Below, in pieces: positions 15,711 through 24,930 of a stretch of DNA of 64,000 bases. The number at the start of each line of letters is the position of its first letter. Within the stretch, counting starts at the first letter, position 1. Origin of the DNA: Bin87 sp026710825. Its GTDB lineage: Bacteria > Chloroflexota > Dehalococcoidia > Lucifugimonadales > UBA3495. Under the pieces are notes generated by a model. That model saw nothing but the letters and a program-made list of their open reading frames with translations, searched no databases and was not told where the DNA came from. The stretch covers positions 248,001 through 312,000 of the forward strand of contig OZ247427.1 in assembly GCA_965232815.1 (NCBI GenBank), read 5' to 3'. The position numbers and the translations under genes are program-made.

Positions 15711-17285
15711 TCAGGATGGGCTGGTGGCGTAGGGCAGGTGCTCGCCGATATAGCCGACGATGAAGGTGTCGGTGATATCGTCCTTGTCGAAATAGATTTG
15801 CAGCCCGCCGCTGGAGCCCTGATAGGTAAGGTGGCGGGTGATTTCCACCATGCGGCCGTTTTCCTGGTCGCTGAACGAGCGTTTTTCACCGAAACGAGCC
15901 ATGGTGATCTCGGACTCGTCGTCGGCGTGTTTCCAACCGGGCATGTCCATGAAGTAATTGTCCCAAGTGCCGATGCTACGGTTGGGAGTGTTGTACCAAG
16001 CCAATGCAAGCTTGTTGATGGCGTCCAGAGCGCCCACGATTTCCACACCGTTGGGTCTTGGCTTGCCGTAATTGGCGAGCGCCTTTTCGCAATTGGTCAA
16101 GAATCGCAATCGGGGGAATCGGTCCGGGTTTGTGATGGCGTCGAGTACCGTGATTTCCCGGTTGGCGTCGACGAGGGATGGTGGCCGCGGTTCGGGTTCA
16201 TCACCGGTTGCGTCGGGTCGGGTCTCGGCATCATATTGTTCGTATTGCGCAAGACGCTCTTCGAGTTCCGCGATTTTGCTTTCAGCTTCGCTGAGCTGGT
16301 CCTGAAGGGTGAAAACGCGCTGCTGGGCGGCCACGCCATTCGGTGCTGAGACCTGGTCAGTTTCGGCGGGTCGATCCGTTCCAGATGAGTTTTCGGAGTT
16401 GGCCTCGTCGCTCGATGCGGCATCGGTGGTCACCGTGGGGACGGCGGCAAGCGATTCCAACACCTTCAACATCGCGATGGCGTTGCGGCCGGCTATCTCG
16501 TTGGCTATGCGGTCTCGTTCTCCTTCGATGAAAGCCAATGCGTGCTCGAAGTCGGCGGCGGCCAGTTGCAGCCGCTTGCCCTCCGAGTCGGCGTAGCGTG
16601 AAAACACGGCGATTTTCGCACGCACCCACATGGGGAGCTGGTCGTCGGGCAACGCACGACTCAGGGCCAGTTGTTCCGATGCGCTGATGCCGGCAACGCC
16701 TGCCCAGTCGCTCTGGAGGTCGGCAAGCTCTTCGAATTCGGCGTCGGCCTGTCCGTCTCGCGTCAAGACCACCGCGGTATCGTGAATGGTGAACAGGTCG
16801 TCGATGGCCGAAATCGAGCCGGAATTGCGGCCTGAATGAACCGGCTTTGCGCGGTCGGTTTTGATAGTTTCCAACAGCTTTTCCAAGCCGATAGGGCCGG
16901 CTCTTTCGCTCCATGGCACTTGAGCGGTGGCCAAGGCATCGGGAACAGAAGCGACCGCGATGCAGTATCCGCCCGCCTGCTCCGTTGCGGTTGACGTGTA
17001 GGTCATGACAAAAGCTATGTAGGGCTCGGAATCGTCCGACAGTTCATAATCTACGCTGTACAGATTCACCTGATTAAAGGCCCCGGTGGTCAACTTTGCG
17101 ATACGGATCGTAAGTTGGTCGTTGCTCCATTCCCGGAACTGGTTTGAGCCGCCCAAATCGCGGCCGGCCTGGCTGCGATGGGCGGGACCTGCATGAGCGA
17201 TTGCCCACTCGCGGGCAAGGCTGTCCGCGGCCCGCACACGACTTTGACTATTCAAAACTACGGCATACTGAACGATGTTGGTCAT
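15711..17285 (-). CDS. Uncharacterised 524-residue multidomain protein
   Basis: No named family is recognised. An N-terminal globular region (1-150) is followed by a helical region (190-290), an acidic linker, and a short coiled coil of about residues 330-360 (QLSEAESKIAELEERLAQYEQ). The C-terminal 140 residues form a separate domain: FLTNCEKALANYG, a tryptophan-rich middle, then ITRHLTYQ and LQIYFDKDD leading to VGYIGEHLP. From memory this terminal pattern (HL..., R.hF, IGyiGxHLP) recurs at the ends of unrelated large proteins, often in defence or accessory loci. The gene stands alone with its own orientation. Confidence 0.7.
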   Translation of the reverse strand: MTNIVQYAVVLNSQSRVRAADSLAREWAIAHAGPAHRSQAGRDLGGSNQFREWSNDQLTIRIAKLTTGAFNQVNLYSVDYELSDDSEPYIAFVMTYTSTATEQAGGYCIAVASVPDALATAQVPWSERAGPIGLEKLLETIKTDRAKPVHSGRNSGSISAIDDLFTIHDTAVVLTRDGQADAEFEELADLQSDWAGVAGISASEQLALSRALPDDQLPMWVRAKIAVFSRYADSEGKRLQLAAADFEHALAFIEGERDRIANEIAGRNAIAMLKVLESLAAVPTVTTDAASSDEANSENSSGTDRPAETDQVSAPNGVAAQQRVFTLQDQLSEAESKIAELEERLAQYEQYDAETRPDATGDEPEPRPPSLVDANREITVLDAITNPDRFPRLRFLTNCEKALANYGKPRPNGVEIVGALDAINKLALAWYNTPNRSIGTWDNYFMDMPGWKHADDESEITMARFGEKRSFSDQENGRMVEITRHLTYQGSSGGLQIYFDKDDITDTFIVGYIGEHLPYATSPS

Positions 17286-17439
17286 AAGCTTGTCTCCGCC
17301 CCCACAAATCGCACGGAGCCTTGATTATAACTGTCGCATCGACGAGATTGACGGATGGTCCAACGGGCTCGCGGTAAACGCGGCACTCCCCAAGATGACA
17401 GGTAAGAGGCCCCGCCTGGCGCCCCGGGATTTGCTCTGC

Positions 17440-17468
17440 TTGCCGCAGTTGGGGCTGGCCCATATAAT
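17440..17468 (+). promoter_or_regulatory. Promoter for the LLM monooxygenase gene
   Basis: TTGCCG (17440-17445), a 17-bp spacer and a perfect TATAAT (17463-17468) lie in the 308-bp divergent gap between the 524-residue gene and the monooxygenase. The predicted leader is about 118 nt. Nothing else in this gap was recognised. Confidence 0.6.
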
Positions 17469-17593
17469 GCGGCTATCTACGTTTACTCGTGACCGCCACG
17501 CTGCGGACGCGTTCATGCGACGGCGGCCTTTGCGATAATGTCCGGCCCGGCGGCGCAAAACCGCCGACGGCGGACCAGGAGGAGGATTTCCCG

Positions 17594-18766
17594 ATGGCAT
17601 TACCCGATCGTATGAAGTTTGGCATCTTTATGGGGCCGTTCCACAGGGCCGGCGAGAACCCGACGCTGGCGCTGGAGCGCGACCTCGAACTAGTGCAGTG
17701 GCTGGACTATCTGGGCTTTGACGAGGCCTGGATCGGCGAGCACCACAGCGCGGGCTGGGAAATCATCTCGTCGCCAGAGATTTTCATGGGCGTGGCGGCG
17801 GACCGCACCAAGCACATCAAGCTGGGCACCGGCGTGGTAAGCCTGCCGTACCACCATCCGTTCATGGTCGCCAACTGGATGACCCAACTGGACCACATGA
17901 CCCGCGGGCGCGTGATGCTGGGTGTCGGTCCCGGAGCATTGCCGGGCGACGCCTACATGATGGGCATCGACCCCACCAAGCAGCGGCTGCGCATGGACGA
18001 GTCCCTGGGCGTCATCATGCGGCTTTTCAAGGAGAAGGAACCGATCACTCACAAGAGCGACTGGTTCGAGTTGAACGAGGCTATGCTGCAGTTGCGGCCC
18101 TACCAGACGCCGCACATGCCGATTTCGGTGGCGTCGGTGCAGACTCCGTCGGGTGTATCGCTGGCCGGCAAGCATGGCGCATCCGTGCTGACCATCACCA
18201 CGCCGCGCGATCCCAAGATGCCGCAGGGCGCGGATCTCAACGAACTATGGGACATCTGCGAGGAGTCGGCTGCCGAGCACAACCAGACGGTTGACCGCTT
18301 CGAGTGGCGGTTGGTGCTGCCGGTCCACCTGGCGGATACGCGCGAAGAGGCGTTTGAACAGGCACGAATCGGCGCGGGCCGCTACCAGCGAGAATACTTC
18401 GAGCACACCATGGGTCGCGCACAGGTGGTGGACGGCCCACCGGACAAGATCATCGACGTGATGGCCGAGCGCGGCGCGTGGATCATCGGCACACCGGACG
18501 ATTGTATCGAAGGCATCAAGCGGCTGGAGGAGCGCAGCGGCGGCTTCGGCGCGTTCATGGTGCAGACGGTGGACTGGGCGTCCCGGGAACACATGCTGCA
18601 CAGCTACGAACTGATGGCGCGCCACGTCATGCCCCACTTCCAGGGCTCCGCACAGGCCACGATCGCATCCAACCAGTGGGCCTACGAGCGCAACGAAACG
18701 CTGCAGGCCGGCCGGACACGGGCGCTGGACCGGGCGCGTGAGGACTACGCAACCCGGAACGCCTAG
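17594..18766 (+). CDS. LLM-class flavin-dependent monooxygenase (limonene monooxygenase-like)
   Basis: The 390-residue protein belongs to the luciferase-like monooxygenase superfamily, which uses reduced FMN or F420 on a TIM barrel. Characteristic stretches are MKFGIFMGPFHR, GFDEAWIGEHHS, the LGTGVVSLPYHHP strand-loop and LDHMTRGRVMLGVGPGA. These are closest in style to limonene monooxygenase and alkanal monooxygenase alpha. ATG 17594 has a strong AGGAGG upstream; an in-frame start at 17489 is disfavoured. A terminator-like hairpin follows at 18791. The adjacent esterases suggest a Baeyer-Villiger-type or terpene-ester route, which is inference only. Confidence 0.9.
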   Translation: MALPDRMKFGIFMGPFHRAGENPTLALERDLELVQWLDYLGFDEAWIGEHHSAGWEIISSPEIFMGVAADRTKHIKLGTGVVSLPYHHPFMVANWMTQLDHMTRGRVMLGVGPGALPGDAYMMGIDPTKQRLRMDESLGVIMRLFKEKEPITHKSDWFELNEAMLQLRPYQTPHMPISVASVQTPSGVSLAGKHGASVLTITTPRDPKMPQGADLNELWDICEESAAEHNQTVDRFEWRLVLPVHLADTREEAFEQARIGAGRYQREYFEHTMGRAQVVDGPPDKIIDVMAERGAWIIGTPDDCIEGIKRLEERSGGFGAFMVQTVDWASREHMLHSYELMARHVMPHFQGSAQATIASNQWAYERNETLQAGRTRALDRAREDYATRNA

Positions 18767-18790
18767 CACCGGAATATCAACGACGACGAC

Positions 18791-18832
18791 GGCCGCCGGA
18801 ACGCCATCACTGGGGACTCCGGCGGCCAGTTT
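18791..18832 (+). terminator. Terminator after the LLM gene
   Basis: GGCCGCCGGA (18791-18800) pairs perfectly with TCCGGCGGCC (18818-18827) and is followed by AGTTTT. It lies 24 bp after the monooxygenase stop. Confidence 0.6.
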
Positions 18833-18867
18833 TGCATCACGACACACGAGGATAGTGGAGGCTAAAG

Positions 18868-20832
18868 ATGCCACTGCACCCGCAGGCTGTACAAGTAATC
18901 GAGGCGACCCGCGCCCTGGGCCTGCCGCCCAACTATACCGTTACGCCCGCCGAAGCGCGGGAAAACGCCGCCAAGCGACAGCGCGGCCCCGGCCCCGAGG
19001 TCGGCAAGGTGGAGAACCGTATGGTTCCCGGTCCGGCTGGCGATGTGCCGGTGCGCATCTACACGCCGGAGGGCGACGGGCCGTTCCCCATCCTGGTGTG
19101 GTATCACGGCGGCGGATGGGTGGTAGGCGACCTGGAATCGGCGGACGGCACGGCGCGGAACCTGTGCGTTGGGTCGCGCAACATCGTGGTGTCGGTGGAC
19201 TACCGGCTGTCTCCCGAGGCCAAGTATCCGGAACCGCTGGACGACTGCTACGCGGCCACTTTGTGGGCCAGCGAGCACGCGGAGGAACTGGGAGGGGTAC
19301 GCGGCGTGGTATCGGTGGGCGGCGACAGCGCGGGCGGCAACCTGGCCGCGGCCGTGAGCATGCGGGCTGCCGAGTCGGGAGAGGTACGCATCAGCCACCA
19401 ACTGTTGGTGTATCCGGTAACCGACGTCAATTTTGACAACGGATCGTACACGGACAACGGGACCAGTTACGGCCTGGAGCGCCAGGGCATGATCTGGTTC
19501 TGGGACCAATACCTGGCCAACCCATCGCAGGCGGACGATCCGCAGTGCGCGCCGATGCGTTTGACGGCCGACTTTGAAGGCATGGAGAGCCTTCCTCAAG
19601 CTCTGGTTATCACGGCCGAATACGACCCACTCCGGGACGAGGGAGAGGCTTACGGCCGGCTGCTGAACGAGTACGGAGTGCCGGCGGCCACTAGCCGCTA
19701 CGACGGCATGATCCACGGGTTCTTCAGCATGGCAGGCCTGATGGACACCGCGCGCGACGCGATGGACGACGCTTGCGAATTCCTGCGCGGTGGAGTGGAC
19801 GACATGATGGAGGAGTATTTCCACCAGCATGAGGGCGACCCGACCGCGATGCGAAAAATGCTGGATCCCCAGGCAGCGCACGTGCTGGAAGTGTTGGACT
19901 CACTGGGCATGAAACCCTTCCAGGAAATGGACGTTGATGAGTGCCGGGAGATCATGAACAACCGGCCTCGTCCCGATGGTCCGGCGGTTGGCAACGTGGA
20001 AGACCGCATCATCATGAACGTGGATGGCAAGGAACCCGGCGAGGTGCCCATCCGCATCTACACGCCGGCGACCGCCGGCCCGTGGGGCATCCTGGTCTGG
20101 TACCACGGAGGCGGCTGGGTCATCGGCAACGTCGAGACCGCCGACGCGACCGCCCGCGAGCTTTGCGTGGGCGCGAACTGCGTGGTGGTGTCGGTGGACT
20201 ACCGGTTGGCTCCGGAGTACAAGTTCCCAACGCCCTTCGAGGACTGCCTCACGGCGACGATGTGGGCGATGGCGAACGCGGAAGCGTTGGGAAGCCGGCC
20301 CGACGCCATCGCGGTGGGCGGCGACAGCGCTGGCGGGAATCTGGCCGCCGCGGTGTGTCTGGCCAAGGACGACTTCCCCCACGCGTTGGCTTTCCAACTA
20401 CTGGTTTATCCGGCCACTGACTACGCGTACGACACCCGCTCGTATTCCGTGAACGGCCAGGGACTGTTCCTCGAGACGGCCAGCATGCGGTGGTTCTGGG
20501 ACCACTACGTGAACAATACCGACCTTTCGGGCTTCAACATTTTCGCCTCCCCGCTGCGGGCTCGGTTGTCCAACGACCTGGCTCCGGCGTTGGTGATTAC
20601 CGCGGAGTTTGATCCGCTGCGCGACGAGGGTGAAGCGTACGCCGCTGCGCTGGACGAGGCAGGAGTGCCCACGAGCCTGATTCGCTACGACGGCGTGATC
20701 CACGGGTTCTTCGGATTGCCCCACGTGATCGATAAGGGTCGCCAGGCCATCGACGCGTCCTGCGCCAGCCTGCGCGAGGCATTCGGCGCGGTACTGGAGC
20801 AACCCGACGCAGTTGAAGCCGCGGACAACTGA
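18868..20832 (+). CDS. Double HSL-type alpha/beta hydrolase (two esterase domains in one chain)
   Basis: The 654-residue chain contains two complete hormone-sensitive-lipase-type hydrolases in tandem. Domain one has HGGG at 80-83 and GDSAGG with Ser154. Domain two starts at about residue 328 and has HGGG at 413-416 and Ser487. Each half also keeps EFDPLRDEGEAY or its equivalent (Asp) and an IHGFF segment (His), so both triads look intact. Family members are normally about 310 residues. Each half has its own N-terminal cap, which indicates an in-frame tandem duplication rather than an assembly of fragments. GGAGG precedes the ATG. Confidence 0.9.
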   Translation: MPLHPQAVQVIEATRALGLPPNYTVTPAEARENAAKRQRGPGPEVGKVENRMVPGPAGDVPVRIYTPEGDGPFPILVWYHGGGWVVGDLESADGTARNLCVGSRNIVVSVDYRLSPEAKYPEPLDDCYAATLWASEHAEELGGVRGVVSVGGDSAGGNLAAAVSMRAAESGEVRISHQLLVYPVTDVNFDNGSYTDNGTSYGLERQGMIWFWDQYLANPSQADDPQCAPMRLTADFEGMESLPQALVITAEYDPLRDEGEAYGRLLNEYGVPAATSRYDGMIHGFFSMAGLMDTARDAMDDACEFLRGGVDDMMEEYFHQHEGDPTAMRKMLDPQAAHVLEVLDSLGMKPFQEMDVDECREIMNNRPRPDGPAVGNVEDRIIMNVDGKEPGEVPIRIYTPATAGPWGILVWYHGGGWVIGNVETADATARELCVGANCVVVSVDYRLAPEYKFPTPFEDCLTATMWAMANAEALGSRPDAIAVGGDSAGGNLAAAVCLAKDDFPHALAFQLLVYPATDYAYDTRSYSVNGQGLFLETASMRWFWDHYVNNTDLSGFNIFASPLRARLSNDLAPALVITAEFDPLRDEGEAYAAALDEAGVPTSLIRYDGVIHGFFGLPHVIDKGRQAIDASCASLREAFGAVLEQPDAVEAADN

Positions 20833-20855
20833 GCGAACCCAACCTGACCTGGCGC

Positions 20856-20883
20856 GTAGGGGCGAATGATTATTCGCCCCTAC
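20856..20883. repeat. Dispersed palindrome (TAGGGGCGAAT type)
   Basis: GTAGGGGCGAAT (20856-20867) and ATTCGCCCCTAC (20872-20883) are inverted arms around a four-base centre. The unit lies 50 bp before the Uma2 gene, between it and the double esterase. Confidence 0.85.
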
Positions 20884-20933
20884 TGTAATGCGGTGATGGC
20901 GCCCAATCGGATGGGCACGGCGCGAGACGCATA

Positions 20934-21638
20934 ATGACAACGCCCGCCAACACCGGCCAACCGACCCCGAGCAAGTCGAGCGTCCGGCTGACCGTGCTCC
21001 CGGATCCGCCACAGATTCCGGACATGGCAATCCAATTGCCGGATATCGCCCGGGCCCTGTACACCCTGCAGGACCACTTCCTTTCCCGGGGCGACACGGT
21101 GGTGATGGGGAATGGTTACCTGTGCCTCGACGCCGGTAACGTTCGCGGAGCGCCCTACCCTGATTTGCTGGTGGCTTTCGGAATGCCAGCGCCACCGGCC
21201 GATATCGTGGCGTCCAACGGGTACACCATCAGCGAAATCGGCAAGCCACCGGACTTCGTGCTGGAAGTGGCATCAGCATCCACCGGCCGACGGGACTACA
21301 CAGAAAAGCGAGAGATTTACTCTGGTTACGGTGTAGCGGAATACTGGCGGTTTGACCGTACGGGCGGGCAATTCCACGACGCTCCACTGGGCGGCGACAG
21401 CCTACAGCCCGACGGGTCGTACCAACCGATCCCGGTGGAAACCGCTGAGGACGGATCAACCCGTGGGTACAGTGTGGTGTTGGGAGTGGAGTTGCGTTGG
21501 GTCGCAGGTGTACTGCGATTTTGGGATCCCGTCACGGCCGATTACATGCCAGACCTCACCGAAGCCAAGGCCGAGCGGGACGCGGCGCTTGATCGCGTGC
21601 GCGAGTTAGAGGCCGAACTGAGGCGCGAACGCAACTGA
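20934..21638 (+). CDS. Uma2-family (DUF820) PD-(D/E)XK nuclease-like protein
   Basis: The 234-residue protein has the Uma2 core: YPDLLVAF with Asp77, PPDFVLEVAS with Glu111, and DYTEKREIYSGYGVAEYWRFD with Lys125. These are the residues expected of the PD-(D/E)XK nuclease fold, although biochemical roles in this family are largely unknown. The last 25 residues form a short charged helix (AERDAALDRVRELEAELRRE). A paralogue of the same architecture lies at 44907-45602. Both are directly beside a TAGGGGCGAAT palindrome. Confidence 0.85.
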   Translation: MTTPANTGQPTPSKSSVRLTVLPDPPQIPDMAIQLPDIARALYTLQDHFLSRGDTVVMGNGYLCLDAGNVRGAPYPDLLVAFGMPAPPADIVASNGYTISEIGKPPDFVLEVASASTGRRDYTEKREIYSGYGVAEYWRFDRTGGQFHDAPLGGDSLQPDGSYQPIPVETAEDGSTRGYSVVLGVELRWVAGVLRFWDPVTADYMPDLTEAKAERDAALDRVRELEAELRRERN

Positions 21639-21647
21639 CTAGCCGAC

Positions 21648-21663
21648 GATACCAAGTGGTATC
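21648..21663. promoter_or_regulatory. Possible operator (GATACCA-AG-TGGTATC)
   Basis: A seven-base perfect inverted repeat with a two-base centre lies 57 bp before the aminomutase-like gene and overlaps a TATCAT hexamer. It could bind a dimeric regulator; no cognate regulator is adjacent. Confidence 0.3.
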
Positions 21664-21665
21664 AT

Positions 21666-21693
21666 GGCGGCGAAGGGCATCTCCTTCGCCGCC
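21666..21693 (+). terminator. Hairpin between Uma2 and the aminomutase-like gene
   Basis: GGCGGCGAAGG (21666-21676) pairs perfectly with CCTTCGCCGCC (21683-21693) around a six-base loop and is followed by a T-rich CGCTTTAAT. It probably ends the Uma2 transcript. Confidence 0.5.
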
Positions 21694-21720
21694 TACGCTT
21701 TAATCTGAGGAGCGATCATC

Positions 21721-23061
21721 ATGGCTGAAACTATCCAGGAACAGTACATCCGCATGAACCCGCGTTCGCGGGAACTGCAACCCAACTACCAGGCGCGATT
21801 CCCATCCGGCAGCCCGGGGCACGATGGCTACACGTCGGACCCATTCCCGGTGGTGATTGCCCGGGGCAGCGGTCCGCGCAAATGGGACATCGACGGCAAC
21901 GAGTACGTGGACTATGGCATGGGCTCGGCGTCGCTGCTGTTGGGGCATGCGCACCCTGAGGTGGTCGCTGCGCTTTCGGGAGTGCTGGCCGATGGATCGC
22001 ACTTCGGCGCGCCGACCGAGTCGATGTTGGAATGGGGCGAGCGGGTCTGCACGCTGATGCCCTGCGTGGACAAGGTACGGTTCGTGGGCTCAGGCGCCGA
22101 GGCGACCATGCTGGCGATGCGCGTGGCTCGCGCCTACACCGGCAAGGAAAAGATAATCCGCTGGGAGTCGCACTACCACGGTTGGCACGATTATGTAATG
22201 CCCGGCAACCTGCCTCCCTTCGACGTGCCGGCGTCCACCGGCATACCCCAGGGAACGCTCGATTCGATCATCGTGCTGCCCACTGACCTGACGGCCCTCG
22301 AGAACGCGCTGGCCAACGACAGCAACATCGCCGGTGTGATCACCGAGGCGTCCGGAGCGTCCTATGGCACGGTGCCGCTGCCCGACGGATTCCTGGACGG
22401 CGTGCGTCGCCTGACCCGTCAGCACGGCGTCGTCATGATCCTGGACGAAGTGATCACCGGATTCCGCTGGGCGCCGGGCGGCGCGCAGGAACGTCTTGGC
22501 GTCGATCCCGATATCTGCACCATGGCCAAGATCATCACCGGCGGACTGCCGGGCGGGGCAGTGGGCGGACGGGACGAGTTCATGTCAGTGATGCACCAGA
22601 CCGGGGACAGCCACCACGATCGCTACGAACGCGTCCTGCACGGCGGGACCTTCAACGCGAACCCCTACGCCGCCGCATCGGGCAATGCCGCGTTGCGCCT
22701 GGTTGCTACAGGCGAGTACAACGCCCAGGCGGATCGGATGGGCGAGCGACTGCGGGTGGGTCTCCGCGAAGTCGTGGAGCGACGCGAGGTGAACGCCACC
22801 GTGTACGGCGAGGCCTCGACCTTCCACCTGTTCTTCGGCGAGCGCAGCATCGACGGGCTGGACGCATCGCGGCTGAAGAACCAGCCCGCAGCTATTCAGC
22901 GTACCTTGCGGCAGGCGCTGCAGGTTCGCGGGGTCGACCTGATGTCTCGTACCAGCGGCGTGCTATCCGGCACCCACACCGAGACGGACATTGACTTCAC
23001 CATCGAGGCGTTTGACGGCGCGATCGCCGCCATGATGGAGGAAGGCCTCGTCCAGCACTAG
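21721..23061 (+). CDS. Class III aminotransferase, glutamate-1-semialdehyde aminomutase-like
   Basis: The 446-residue PLP enzyme has Asp242 in MILDEVITGFR, which contacts the pyridine nitrogen, and Lys270 in CTMAKIITGG, which forms the internal aldimine. SHYHGWHD and GSGAEATMLAMRVARAYTG are typical of the HemL branch. Haem synthesis genes are not nearby, and such genes in catabolic settings often act on other amino substrates, so a true HemL role is doubtful. GAGGAG precedes the ATG and a bidirectional terminator follows. Confidence 0.88.
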   Translation: MAETIQEQYIRMNPRSRELQPNYQARFPSGSPGHDGYTSDPFPVVIARGSGPRKWDIDGNEYVDYGMGSASLLLGHAHPEVVAALSGVLADGSHFGAPTESMLEWGERVCTLMPCVDKVRFVGSGAEATMLAMRVARAYTGKEKIIRWESHYHGWHDYVMPGNLPPFDVPASTGIPQGTLDSIIVLPTDLTALENALANDSNIAGVITEASGASYGTVPLPDGFLDGVRRLTRQHGVVMILDEVITGFRWAPGGAQERLGVDPDICTMAKIITGGLPGGAVGGRDEFMSVMHQTGDSHHDRYERVLHGGTFNANPYAAASGNAALRLVATGEYNAQADRMGERLRVGLREVVERREVNATVYGEASTFHLFFGERSIDGLDASRLKNQPAAIQRTLRQALQVRGVDLMSRTSGVLSGTHTETDIDFTIEAFDGAIAAMMEEGLVQH

Positions 23062-23095
23062 GCGGGGCTCAATCCGCCACGCTGGTGGACATCAA

Positions 23096-23127
23096 AAAGC
23101 CCCTCGTCTGGAACGGCGAGGGGCTTT
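23096..23127. terminator. Bidirectional intrinsic terminator
   Basis: AAAGCCCCTCG (23096-23106) and CGAGGGGCTTT (23117-23127) form an 11-bp stem flanked by an A-run on one side and T-run on the other. It lies between two convergent genes and works in both directions. Confidence 0.85.
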
Positions 23128-23145
23128 GCGTTGGGCGGTGCGCGT

Positions 23146-24873
23146 TCAGTAGCCGATGGCGTACCCATCGTAGCGGGGGTCGGCGGCTCCGTGCAGCGCT
23201 CCGGTCTCGGGGTCGATGTACAGCGCCATTTCGCGGCCCGTGACGCCATCCCAGGCTCCGAGTTCATGCACCGGGTGGCCCATGCCACGCAGTTGCCGAA
23301 TGGCCGCTTGGTCAAATCGGCTTTCCATCAACAATTGGTCCACGGCAGTGTGCGGCACGGTTGACTCAGTGCCATCACCCACGTGCTTCCACCGGGGAGC
23401 CTCCACCGCCTCCTGCACGGTCATGCCGTAGTCGACGAGGTTGGTGATGATCTGCATGTTGCTCTGCACCTGGCAGTCGGCTCCGGGAGTTCCCAGCACG
23501 TAGGTCAACTGCCGCGCGCCCGTGCTGGCGGAATCGCCGCTACGGAACACCATGACGGGATTCATGGTATGACGGACGCGCTTGCCGGGCTGCAGGCAGT
23601 CAACGTGATCGGGCTCAAGATGCCAGTAGGTCATGCGGTTGTTCAGGAGGATGCCGGTGTTGCCCGCGACCAACGATGAGCCCCATCCGCTTTGAATGCT
23701 CTGGAGTTGGCAAACTGCATTGCCGGCCCGATCCGCCACGACGAAGCAGGTCGTGTCCTCCTCTTCGGTACGAGGGCCGCGCCGACCCACGCCGGCCGGT
23801 GTGGCTGGACGTCGCTCGGGTTGATGTCGCCAGGGGTCTCCCGCCTCCATGCGCGACGACGCATGATACCGGTCGATGAGCTGAGCGCGCTCGCGGGCGT
23901 ACTCTTCGGACAACATGCCGGCGACCGGGACGTCGATGTAGTCCGGATCGGCGACGTAGGCTTCGCGGTCGGCAAAGGCCATCTTCTTGGCTTCGACCAT
24001 CAAATGAATGGACTCAGCCGTGCCGAACCCAAGGGAAGCCATGTCGTACTGCCGGATGACATTCAGTTCCTGCAGCAGGATATGGCCGCTGGAGTTGGGC
24101 GGCGCTTCATAAACGGTGTAGTCGCCGTAGTTGGTTGAAATGGGCTCCTGCCAACGGGCAGAACAATCGTTGAGATCAGCCATGGTCAGCAGGCCGCCCT
24201 GCTCCTCGCTGAACCGCACGATGGCTTCGCCGATGCTGCCTCGGTAGAAGGCGTCGCGGCCCTGTTGGGCGATGGTGGAGAGAGTACGGGCGAGATCGGA
24301 TTGACGGAGGATGTCGCCCGGGAGCAATGCGCCCCCGGTGTCGCTGCGCGTAAAAATGGCGCGGCTGGTGGGAAATTCGCACAGCAGCGAGTCGCTGGCG
24401 ATTGCTCCCGAAAGGTAATGACTAACCGGGAATCCATCTTCAGCCAAGCGGATGGCAGGGGCCAGGACTTCACCCAGAGGCAGGACGCCGTAGGCTTCGT
24501 GGGTATCAAGCCAAGCGTTGAGCAGTCCCGGCACCGAAACGCTGAGAATGCCCTTCATGGGGATGCCCTGACGGTAGCGCTCCAACGTGGCCGCATACGG
24601 CGCGGCGCCGGTCCCGTTGCAGACGCGCAGGCTGTCATCCTCCGCCCGGTAGGCCATTATGAACCCGTCGCCCCCGATGCCGGACATGAGAGGCTCAACC
24701 ACGCCGAGAGCAGCAGCGGTTGCAATCGCCGCATCGAAGGCGTTGCCGCCGCGCTGCAGGATGCTCACGCCAGCCTGGGCAGCGAGGGGATGGCCGGCGC
24801 ATACCATTCCGTTCCGGCCCATAACGACCGGGCGGTGGGCATCGAATCGAACGCCGTGCGGTGTGCTGGACAT
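23146..24873 (-). CDS. Gamma-glutamyltransferase family protein (Ntn hydrolase)
   Basis: The 575-residue protein is a gamma-glutamyltranspeptidase-type N-terminal-nucleophile hydrolase. It is made as a proenzyme and cleaves itself before the nucleophile Thr374 in EEEDTTCFVVAD. The large-subunit signature GGNAFDAAIATAAALGVVEPLMSGIGGD is at about residues 42-69. No clear signal peptide is present, unlike secreted glutathione-degrading homologues, so a cytoplasmic acylase-like role is possible. ATG 24873 is preceded by AGGAG and the gene is followed by the shared terminator. Confidence 0.9.
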   Translation of the reverse strand: MSSTPHGVRFDAHRPVVMGRNGMVCAGHPLAAQAGVSILQRGGNAFDAAIATAAALGVVEPLMSGIGGDGFIMAYRAEDDSLRVCNGTGAAPYAATLERYRQGIPMKGILSVSVPGLLNAWLDTHEAYGVLPLGEVLAPAIRLAEDGFPVSHYLSGAIASDSLLCEFPTSRAIFTRSDTGGALLPGDILRQSDLARTLSTIAQQGRDAFYRGSIGEAIVRFSEEQGGLLTMADLNDCSARWQEPISTNYGDYTVYEAPPNSSGHILLQELNVIRQYDMASLGFGTAESIHLMVEAKKMAFADREAYVADPDYIDVPVAGMLSEEYARERAQLIDRYHASSRMEAGDPWRHQPERRPATPAGVGRRGPRTEEEDTTCFVVADRAGNAVCQLQSIQSGWGSSLVAGNTGILLNNRMTYWHLEPDHVDCLQPGKRVRHTMNPVMVFRSGDSASTGARQLTYVLGTPGADCQVQSNMQIITNLVDYGMTVQEAVEAPRWKHVGDGTESTVPHTAVDQLLMESRFDQAAIRQLRGMGHPVHELGAWDGVTGREMALYIDPETGALHGAADPRYDGYAIGY

Positions 24874-24930
24874 GACGGGACTCCTACTGTTTGGCGGATC
24901 AGTGGTGGACCGGCAAGGCCAACCAGGAAC

